From: a bacterium | GTDB lineage: Bacteria > Hydrothermota > UBA3072 > JAPDKE01 | Direction: 5' to 3' | NCBI GenBank assembly: GCA_029258725.1 | Contig: JAPDKE010000042.1 | Span: 1-40,375, forward strand | DNA: 40,375 nt | Program-made: the position numbers and the translations under genes | Part shown: piece by piece, positions 1 through 6,037 of the stretch | How positions within the stretch are numbered: position 1 is the stretch's first letter | How the letters are laid out: the number at the start of each line of letters is the position of its first letter | Notes under the pieces: generated by a model | Told to the model about the DNA's origin: nothing | Database searches by the model: none | The model's input: only the letters and a program-made list of their open reading frames with translations

Positions 1-351
1 CCGGATATGACCGTTCTTGAGGCGAGCAATATCCTGAAGAGCAACAGAATAGACGCCCTGCCCGTTATGAAGGATGGACTCCTGGTCGGAATAGTGGCGA
101 CCCTTGATATAGCGCAGGTTCCCCCGCCGAAGAGGGGGGAGGTAAAGGTTGAGGATATTATGACAAGAAATCTCATAGTCGCCTACCCCGATGAGAGCCT
201 CTTTGAAGCCCTGAGCAAGATGACAAGACACGATGTGAGCCACCTCCCCGTCGTATCAAGGGAAAACCCCAGAGAGCTCCTCGGAATCCTCACCCCATCG
301 GATATCTCAAGGCTTTACAGCCTTGAGATCCATATGATGGAAGAAAAATAA
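1..351 (+). CDS. CBS-pair domain C-terminus, probably of a CLC chloride channel/antiporter (5' partial)
   Basis: The reading frame is open to the left edge of the window, so this is only the C-terminal part of a longer protein; the first in-frame ATG (position 7) sits inside a CBS motif and is unlikely to be the true start. Two CBS motifs are visible: the first ends in LVGIVATLDIA, and the second runs from VEDIMTRNLIVAYPDESL to LLGILTPSDISRLY. CBS pairs bind adenine nucleotides and regulate channels, transporters or enzymes. The wording of the second motif (SRENPRELLGILTPSDISRLY-like, with NPRELLGI) resembles the cytoplasmic tails of bacterial CLC proteins, but the membrane part lies outside the window, so the channel identity is an inference. 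Base composition is GC-rich, like the next 1.4 kb and unlike the rest of the window. Confidence 0.75.
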   Translation, partial: PDMTVLEASNILKSNRIDALPVMKDGLLVGIVATLDIAQVPPPKRGEVKVEDIMTRNLIVAYPDESLFEALSKMTRHDVSHLPVVSRENPRELLGILTPSDISRLYSLEIHMMEEK

Positions 352-355
352 GGTC

Positions 356-384
356 TTGACAAAAAACTCCCTCCCCGCCATAAT
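356..384 (+). promoter_or_regulatory. sigma70 promoter for the riboswitch transcript
   Basis: A perfect -35 TTGACA (356-361) is followed after 17 bp by CATAAT (379-384, five of six consensus positions). Transcription would begin near 391, just ahead of the riboswitch aptamer. Confidence 0.75.
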
Positions 385-404
385 ATAAAACGGTTTAAAA
401 CCCC

Positions 405-500
405 GACCGGTGAAAAGGGCAAACCACGGGAAACCGTGGGGCGCAAAGCCACGGGTCTAAAGCCCCTCCGGGGCTATTGACGGCCGGGCTGCCACCGGGG
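405..500 (+). ncRNA. Cyclic-di-GMP riboswitch, GEMM-I class
   Basis: The conserved GEMM-I landmarks are present in order: AGGGCAAACC, a hairpin closed by a GAAA tetraloop (CCACGG-GAAA-CCGTGG, 424-439), GGCGCAAAGCCACGGGTCTAA, a second hairpin (AGCCCC/GGGGCT, 461-475) and the tetraloop-receptor side GCCGGGCTGCC. The closing stem pairs CCGGTG (407-412) with CACCGG (493-498). The AGGGC element keeps all three G residues, which favours c-di-GMP, but a cGAMP-type GEMM-Ib aptamer cannot be excluded by eye. It lies directly upstream of an intrinsic terminator and the regulator gene at 555, so it probably works by transcription attenuation. Confidence 0.9.
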
Positions 501-540
501 AAAAGCCTCTCGGGGGAGCTCGGGAGGCTTTTTTGTTTTT
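501..540 (+). terminator. Rho-independent terminator acting as riboswitch expression platform
   Basis: A 12 bp stem (501-512 with 521-532, including one G-T pair) with an 8 nt GC-rich loop is followed by a T-rich tract to 540. It starts immediately after the aptamer P1 stem and ends 14 nt before the ATG of the regulator, so it would set read-through in response to ligand. Confidence 0.85.
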
Positions 541-554
541 AAGGGGGGGAGAAG

Positions 555-3500
555 ATGGAGGTGAAGGAGGCGATAAGGGATTGTCCTGCGATCCTCTTCC
601 TCCTTGACGGGGAAGGGAGGATAGAAGCCCTCAGCAAAGGTTTTAAGGACTACTTTGAGCTCAGCGAGGAGAAGGTGGGGAGGAGGATGGATCTTATTCT
701 CGGGGAGGATGTGGCGCCGGGAGTCCTTGATGAAGCCCTCAGGGGAAAGCCCATAAGATTCTCGGGGAGGATAGAGATAAACGGGAAGGAGAAGTTTGTT
801 GAGATCCTCCTCTCCCCCATAATTGTCGGCGGGGAGGTAAAGGGGATTCTGGGAGTGGGAAGGGACAGGGGGGAAGAGAGAAGAATATCCTTTGAGCTAA
901 GAAAACTTGAGGAGTCGGGAAGACTTTATAAGCTAATATTTGATAACGCGGGAGATACGATAATCCTCTACGACCTCACGGGCAAAATTCTCCTCGCAAA
1001 TAAAAGGGCGACCGAGCTCTGGGGATATTCCCTTGATGAGCTTATAGGTTTTGATGCGAGAAAGCTTATAGCCCCCGAATATAAGGAGGAGTCAAAAAGG
1101 CTCGCCCTAAAGCTCCTTGAGGAGAAAAAGCCCCAGAGGGTTGAGCTCCTTGAAGTCAGGAAGGATGGGAGGAGGATATGGGTTGAGGGCGTGAGGGTTC
1201 CCTTCGCGGACGAGGACGGGAATATGATAGGCATCCTGAGCATGGTGAGGGATATAACGGAGAAGAAGGAGCTTTACGAGAAGCTTGAGGAATCGGAGAG
1301 CCTTATGAGGAGCGTCCTTGAGAATGCGGGGGAGCCCGTCCTCGTCTGGGAGCTCGGAGATAAGATGGGGAAGGGGAAGACAATCTTCTGGAATAAGAAA
1401 GCGGAGGAGGTCTTCGGATGGAAAAGGGATGAGATACTCGGAAAATCGCCCATCGTCCTCGTTCCGGATGACAAAATAGAGGAGGCGAGGGAGCTCCACA
1501 GGGTATTCCTTGAGAAGGGCTTTATAAGGAACTACGAGACCGAAAGGGTAACGAAGGACGGAAGGAGAATACCGGTTGAACTCACAAGGGCTCTTATAAG
1601 AAGGGAGGGGAAACCGCCCCTCGTCATATCCATAGTGAGGGATATATCGGAGAGGAAGAGGCTTGAGATGGAGAAGGAGGAAGCCCACAGGAAGGCTCTC
1701 AGGGCTGAGAGGCTTGCGGCTATAGGAGAGCTTGCGAGCACCATAGCCCACGACCTCCGTCAGCCCCTTTCCGTTATCTCAAACGCCCTCTACTACCTCA
1801 ACATGAAAATAAAGACGGAGGATGTGACTCTTCCTTCTGCCTTTTACCCTCCTCTTGTTGGGAGAGAAAAAGAAATTGAAACAGTTCTTTCGCTTATGGA
1901 AAAAGGAAAAACCATCGTGATAGAGGGAGAAAGGGGACTTGGAAAGACAAGGTTGCTTGAAGAAATAAAAATACGGGCGTATATAAAAGGATTTTCGTAC
2001 ATATTCCTGGATGACGTTGATGTAAAATACGTTCATCCAGAGAATTTTCTTTCCTCAAAAAGGAGGATTCTTGCAACATCAAGCATCCATCTGGAGGGAG
2101 ATTTTGAAATTATTAAACTCAAAAGGCTTAAAAAAAGGCATGTAAGGGAACTTATAAAAAGGGCACTTGGTGAACCTGAAAGGGAACTTCTGGATTTCAT
2201 TTTCTCCCTTTCAGGAGGACTGCCACTCTCAATCGTTGAAACCATAAGGATTCTTCTTTCATCCGGATACATTGAAAAGCACAGAAGAAAATTGAAATTA
2301 AAGGAAAAAATAGAACTCAAATCCCTTGAAAACCTTTTTGAAAAAAGGCTTAACACACTCACTCCTGAGGAAAGAAAGTTTTTAAGAGTTGCATCCATTT
2401 TTGAAAAAGAGATTCCTCTTGGGATAATGGAAAAATTGGGAATTAAAAATGCGTTTTTCCTTGCAACATCTCTTCTTTTAAAGGGATTTCTCTATCCTGA
2501 AGAGGGAAAATGGAGATTGAGAAGCAGGTTATTGAGAGAGTATCTTCTCCGGTCTATTCCTCCTGAGGAAAGAAGAAAACTTCATAAAAAGATTGTGAAA
2601 ATTGCGGAAAATTCTCCCGCCTCCTTCCTTGCATATCATGTAAGAGAAGGGGGTTTCCCTCCGGAGAAGGTAAGATACATCTCCATGAAGGCAGCATGCG
2701 AGGCAATGAGGAAAAGAAATTATGCAGAGGCAGTGTCGTATCTTGTGCATGTGAGAGACGTACTGGATGACGGAGGAAAAATTTTGCTGTGTATGTGTTA
2801 TAATAAATGCCTCATGTACAAAGAAACTCTTGATATCATAAAAAATATTACTGCACCTACAATTCCTTATATTCACTTTCTTTACGGGCTATCTTTATTA
2901 CGAACAGGAAATCAGAAAGGTGAAGAAATTCTGAAAAAAATGGCTTTGAGAGAAAGAAAAAAACTAAAATATCGCGCCAGTGGAGAATTGCTGAGATATT
3001 ACATACACAAAAAAGATATGGAAAAAGGGAAAGAGATAATAAAAAAGCATGGTTTACCTGATAATGCTTCCATAAATTACGTTTATTTCCGGATGCTGTT
3101 TGAATTCTATCAGAAAAACTACGATGAGATTCTCAAATTTGAAAGAAAAATGATAAAATATATGCCATTATCCGCTGAAAAAGGAGGATTTTACGGGATA
3201 CTGGGAATGGTATATCACATGAAACGAAAATATAATAAAGCAGAGGAGTATTACCGGAAAGCGATTGAGACCTATCGAAAAGTGGGAGAGGAAAAGGAGG
3301 AAGGAAAGATTCTATATCATTTGGGGATGATGTGTATAGAAAAAGGAGAATTAGAAAAGGCGGAAACCCTGCTCCGGGAGGCCCAGAAAATATTTATTTC
3401 ATGGGAACAGAAGTCCCACGAAGACCATGTATTATATTGCCTGGGTGAACTCTATTTCATGAAAGGAAAATTCTCAAAGGCAGAAGAAATACTGAATGGA

Positions 3501-5474
3501 GTAAAAAATCCAAAAAAGAAACTTATTCTCGATTTCATAAAAATTTTCAAAGGAGAAACTTTCTCTCCGGTTCCAGAACTTCTTCCCTTTTATCATTACT
3601 TCCATGGAAAAAGGAAAAAGGCAGCGGATGAATACGAAAAAGTAAAAAATAAACTTCCTTCCTATCTTAAAGTCCTTTACTCCGCTCTGTTTGAGGAAAG
3701 AAGAAAAGAAGAGATGGCATCTATTCCTCTCTATTATCAGGTATTAATCCAGAGGGAACTTGGGAAAATAAAAAAAGATATCTCGTTAATAGAGAAGTCC
3801 ATGGAAATCGCAGATAGATGTGGAATGGAGTTTGAGAAAGGACTCTCCATGTTCTATCTGGCAGATATGATAAAAGAAGAAAATCCCCAGGAGGCAACAA
3901 AACTCCTCAAACAGTGTGAACCCCTTCTTTCACCCTCTCCGTTTTTCCTCCAAAAGACAAAAGAAACCCTCGCAGACCTTGCCCCGGTTCTTGCAAGAAG
4001 AAAGGGGAAAATTTATCTCGACTCCATCCAGAAGATAACTTCTCTTCTCAATGTTCTCACCTCTGAAAAGAGAATAGAAGACATGCTCAGAAAACTCTGT
4101 GAACTCATGGGGGCGGAGAGGGGAGCAATTCTCTTACGGGAAAAGAAAGATGGAAGACCATTTATAGCAGCAGGATACAGAATAGATACAACAACACTTG
4201 AAGAGGCAAGGTTTGTTTCAAAGAGAATTCTTAGGAAGGGAAGCCAGGGAGAACTTCTCATTGTAACAAATGCACTTGAAGACCCAAGGTTCAAGGATTC
4301 GCCGAGTGTGAGGAAGAACCAGATAAAATCCATCCTGTGTGCTCCCATTGTAACCACGGGAGACCCGTTCGGTGCGGTGTATCTTGACAGCACACTTAAG
4401 GAAGGAATATTCAGCCCTGAAGAAAAGGATTTCCTCCTCGCCATTGGAAGACTTATAGGATTTCTTATAGAAAAAGGGGATATGTGGGACAGGATTGTGA
4501 AGGAGAATGAGTATCTCAAAAAATTACTTGAGCCCCCTGGCTCTTTCCATGGAATTGTTGGAAAATCAAAACCCATGCAGCGTCTTTATTCTCTTATAAA
4601 AAAGGTGGCGATGTCGGAGGCACCCGTCCTCCTTATAGGAGAAACAGGAACAGGAAAAGAACTGGTAGCAAAGGTGATTCATGAACTGAGCGGCAGAAGA
4701 GAAAAACCATTCATACCCATAGACTGCGGAGCAATCCCGGAAACCCTGCTTGAGGCAGAACTCTTTGGATATACAAAGGGGGCATTTACGGGAGCAATGA
4801 AAGAAAAACCCGGATTGATTGAAGAAGCAGATGGAGGAACTGTATTCCTGGATGAAATAGGAGACGCACCCCCATCCATCCAGGTAAAACTTCTTCGTGT
4901 GGTGGATACCGGTATTTTGAGAAGACTGGGGGAAACCTCCCCCCGCGTGGTAGATGTAAGGTTTATTTCTGCCACCAATAAAGACCTGGAACAGCTTGTA
5001 AAAGAAGGAAAATTCAGAAAAGACCTTTATTTCCGTCTCAATGCCTTTACAATAAGAATTCCTCCTCTAAAGGAAAGGGAAAACGATGCAATTTACATTG
5101 CAAACCATTTCCTGAAGATATTGAATCAGAGACATAAAAAGAAAATCAGGGGATTCTCACCGGGTGCCGTTGAACTCATACTTTCCTATTCCTGGCCCGG
5201 GAATGTAAGGGAACTCAAAAGTGCTGTGGAGATGGCATATACCCTTGCTCCTGAAAATGGATACATAACCCCGGAACACCTCCCCGCAAAAGTGAGAGTT
5301 AGCGAAGTCATGAAGGAAGGAGCAAAGATGAGTAAGAAAAAGTTTCTCTATGAACTTGCAATGGAGGCACTGAGAAAAACTCACGGAAACAAAAGCGAAG
5401 CAGCAAAACTTCTGGGAATATCAAGAAGGCACCTCTACCGTATTCTTGCCTTTGGCAAAGATCTGGACAAATAG
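555..5474 (+). CDS. Giant hybrid regulator: PAS x3-HisKA fused to AAA/NTPase-TPR-GAF-sigma54 AAA+-Fis HTH
   Basis: This 1,639-residue protein starts at ATG 555 behind a strong AGGGGGG ribosome site. In order: three PAS domains (about 8-105, 120-240, 250-372), a HisKA dimerisation segment with H-box His399 (IAHDLRQP), then an abrupt switch at about 418-425 to an NTPase with Walker A GERGLGKT (458-465), TPR-like helices (about 690-1130), a GAF domain (about 1156-1309), a sigma54-interaction AAA+ domain (about 1331-1562; GETGTGKE, GAFTGA near 1409, FLDEIG) and a Fis-type HTH (about 1606-1634). There is no HATPase domain, so the HisKA part cannot autophosphorylate alone. The C-terminal half should activate sigma54 RNA polymerase, most plausibly at the promoter at 5582. 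Base composition falls from about 55-62% GC to about 28-42% around 1,805, coinciding with the domain switch, so a recent fusion or a chimeric assembly must be considered. Confidence 0.88.
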   Translation: MEVKEAIRDCPAILFLLDGEGRIEALSKGFKDYFELSEEKVGRRMDLILGEDVAPGVLDEALRGKPIRFSGRIEINGKEKFVEILLSPIIVGGEVKGILGVGRDRGEERRISFELRKLEESGRLYKLIFDNAGDTIILYDLTGKILLANKRATELWGYSLDELIGFDARKLIAPEYKEESKRLALKLLEEKKPQRVELLEVRKDGRRIWVEGVRVPFADEDGNMIGILSMVRDITEKKELYEKLEESESLMRSVLENAGEPVLVWELGDKMGKGKTIFWNKKAEEVFGWKRDEILGKSPIVLVPDDKIEEARELHRVFLEKGFIRNYETERVTKDGRRIPVELTRALIRREGKPPLVISIVRDISERKRLEMEKEEAHRKALRAERLAAIGELASTIAHDLRQPLSVISNALYYLNMKIKTEDVTLPSAFYPPLVGREKEIETVLSLMEKGKTIVIEGERGLGKTRLLEEIKIRAYIKGFSYIFLDDVDVKYVHPENFLSSKRRILATSSIHLEGDFEIIKLKRLKKRHVRELIKRALGEPERELLDFIFSLSGGLPLSIVETIRILLSSGYIEKHRRKLKLKEKIELKSLENLFEKRLNTLTPEERKFLRVASIFEKEIPLGIMEKLGIKNAFFLATSLLLKGFLYPEEGKWRLRSRLLREYLLRSIPPEERRKLHKKIVKIAENSPASFLAYHVREGGFPPEKVRYISMKAACEAMRKRNYAEAVSYLVHVRDVLDDGGKILLCMCYNKCLMYKETLDIIKNITAPTIPYIHFLYGLSLLRTGNQKGEEILKKMALRERKKLKYRASGELLRYYIHKKDMEKGKEIIKKHGLPDNASINYVYFRMLFEFYQKNYDEILKFERKMIKYMPLSAEKGGFYGILGMVYHMKRKYNKAEEYYRKAIETYRKVGEEKEEGKILYHLGMMCIEKGELEKAETLLREAQKIFISWEQKSHEDHVLYCLGELYFMKGKFSKAEEILNGVKNPKKKLILDFIKIFKGETFSPVPELLPFYHYFHGKRKKAADEYEKVKNKLPSYLKVLYSALFEERRKEEMASIPLYYQVLIQRELGKIKKDISLIEKSMEIADRCGMEFEKGLSMFYLADMIKEENPQEATKLLKQCEPLLSPSPFFLQKTKETLADLAPVLARRKGKIYLDSIQKITSLLNVLTSEKRIEDMLRKLCELMGAERGAILLREKKDGRPFIAAGYRIDTTTLEEARFVSKRILRKGSQGELLIVTNALEDPRFKDSPSVRKNQIKSILCAPIVTTGDPFGAVYLDSTLKEGIFSPEEKDFLLAIGRLIGFLIEKGDMWDRIVKENEYLKKLLEPPGSFHGIVGKSKPMQRLYSLIKKVAMSEAPVLLIGETGTGKELVAKVIHELSGRREKPFIPIDCGAIPETLLEAELFGYTKGAFTGAMKEKPGLIEEADGGTVFLDEIGDAPPSIQVKLLRVVDTGILRRLGETSPRVVDVRFISATNKDLEQLVKEGKFRKDLYFRLNAFTIRIPPLKERENDAIYIANHFLKILNQRHKKKIRGFSPGAVELILSYSWPGNVRELKSAVEMAYTLAPENGYITPEHLPAKVRVSEVMKEGAKMSKKKFLYELAMEALRKTHGNKSEAAKLLGISRRHLYRILAFGKDLDK

Positions 5475-5490
5475 GACACATTTCTTTACC

Positions 5491-5520
5491 ATGTGACAAT
5501 AATTTAATAGAATGTCACAT
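5491..5520. promoter_or_regulatory. Perfect dyad, candidate enhancer (UAS) for the sigma54 activator
   Basis: ATGTGACA (5491-5498) and TGTCACAT (5513-5520) form a perfect 8 bp inverted repeat with a 14 nt AT-rich centre. It lies about 90-115 bp upstream of the predicted start of the sigma54 promoter at 5582, the usual distance for an enhancer-binding-protein site, and just after the stop codon of a sigma54 activator. It is not followed by a T-tract and so does not look like a terminator. The binding partner is inferred. Confidence 0.6.
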
Positions 5521-5522
5521 AT

Positions 5523-5550
5523 AAAGGGGACATTTTTGTCCCTTTTTTTA
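5523..5550 (+). terminator. Rho-independent terminator after the regulator gene
   Basis: GGGACA (5527-5532), a TTTT loop and TGTCCC (5537-5542), flanked by A and T runs that extend the stem, are followed by a long T-tract. It separates the regulator transcript from the downstream sigma54 operon. Confidence 0.8.
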
Positions 5551-5556
5551 TTTTTA

Positions 5557-5573
5557 TTCTTGAATATCAAGAA
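5557..5573. promoter_or_regulatory. Second dyad next to the sigma54 promoter
   Basis: TTCTTGA (5557-5563) and TCAAGAA (5567-5573) form a perfect 7 bp inverted repeat around ATA. It ends 9 nt before the -24 element, roughly -35 to -51 from the predicted start. It could be an operator or a second activator site; it lacks a T-tract, so it is not a terminator. Confidence 0.4.
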
Positions 5574-5581
5574 CTTATTTC

Positions 5582-5597
5582 TGGCACGGGAATTGTA
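5582..5597 (+). promoter_or_regulatory. sigma54 (-24/-12) promoter
   Basis: TGGCACGGGAATTGTA matches the consensus TGGCACG-N4-TTGCA with one mismatch (GT for GC at -12). The conserved GG (5583-5584) and G(T) (5595-5596) have the required 10 nt spacing. Transcription would start near 5608, just ahead of the AGGAGGTGG ribosome site of the peptide gene at 5623. Confidence 0.85.
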
Positions 5598-5622
5598 AAA
5601 ATCCCTAAAAAAGGAGGTGGAA

Positions 5623-5772
5623 ATGTTGAGAATTATAGGTATTGTCTTTTTCCTTCTTTCAATCTTTGGAAATGTAGTGGCAAAGAGTGTCATCCATGAT
5701 AATGCAACAAAGGCGGTTGCAGTGGCAGAAGACCCTGATGATTTTCTTCCTCCGGATATTCCAGGAGCATAA
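5623..5772 (+). CDS. Small secreted peptide precursor, 49 residues, under sigma54 control
   Basis: ATG 5623 follows AAAAAAGGAGGTGG, a near-perfect ribosome site at good spacing, and the frame ends at TAA 5770-5772. The product begins with a typical signal peptide: Arg3, then a hydrophobic core IIGIVFFLLSIFG and a plausible cleavage after NVVA (about residue 20). This leaves an acidic mature peptide of about 29 residues ending in DDFLPPDIPGA. I recognise no family. The gene is preceded by a sigma54 promoter and the dyads described at 5491 and 5557, follows a TPR-containing sigma54 activator, and overlaps the next small gene by one base (TAATG). A secreted signal, a bacteriocin-like peptide or an export-linked small protein are all possible; a signal for the neighbouring TPR regulator is my preferred inference. 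Confidence 0.7.
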   Translation: MLRIIGIVFFLLSIFGNVVAKSVIHDNATKAVAVAEDPDDFLPPDIPGA

Positions 5773-5987
5773 TGAAATACGGTTATTCCTACTACTTCGA
5801 CATCTTTCACATCTGGGAAATAAGAATGATTGATGGAGAAAGGCTGGAAGGAGAGATAGTGCACAACAAGGATGGACTGGTTATTATAAGGGTTGACCCC
5901 TACGGACCAAACGAAAGATACATCGCAGTTCCTTCTCTCATGGTCGCCTTCCTCATGCACGGCAGATGGGACGGTCTGCTTTTCTGA
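5772..5987 (+). CDS. Small protein of 71 residues, possibly Sm-like beta barrel, co-transcribed with the secreted peptide
   Basis: The ATG overlaps the TAA of the peptide gene by one base, so translation is probably coupled. The N-terminus is aromatic (MKYGYSYYFDIFHIW) with no signal peptide. The centre (IRMIDGERLEGEIVHNKDGL, then VIIRVDP and RYIAVPSLMVAFL) has the strand-turn-strand pattern DG..LEG..........V seen in small SH3-like or Sm/Hfq-type barrels. That fold suggestion rests only on pattern and is weak. The gene ends 22 nt before a strong terminator, so the operon is exactly two genes. Its role next to a secreted peptide could be immunity, modification or regulation; none is shown by the sequence. 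Confidence 0.7.
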   Translation: MKYGYSYYFDIFHIWEIRMIDGERLEGEIVHNKDGLVIIRVDPYGPNERYIAVPSLMVAFLMHGRWDGLLF

Positions 5988-6008
5988 CCATTATCTCCCA
6001 CCTCCACC

Positions 6009-6037
6009 ACCCACCCCTGGAAGGGGTGGGTTTTTTA
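6009..6037. terminator. Bidirectionally placed intrinsic terminator between convergent genes
   Basis: CCCACCCCT (6010-6018) and AGGGGTGGG (6022-6030) pair around a GGA loop, and TTTTTT follows at 6031-6036. It terminates the two-gene sigma54 operon. The convergent minus-strand gene ends inside the T-tract at 6035. Confidence 0.9.

Noticed and set aside
5421-5960. 179-codon minus-strand frame opposite the small-peptide operon
   Set aside because: No ribosome site, no family resemblance, and it crosses a terminator, the sigma54 promoter and two well-supported plus-strand small genes.
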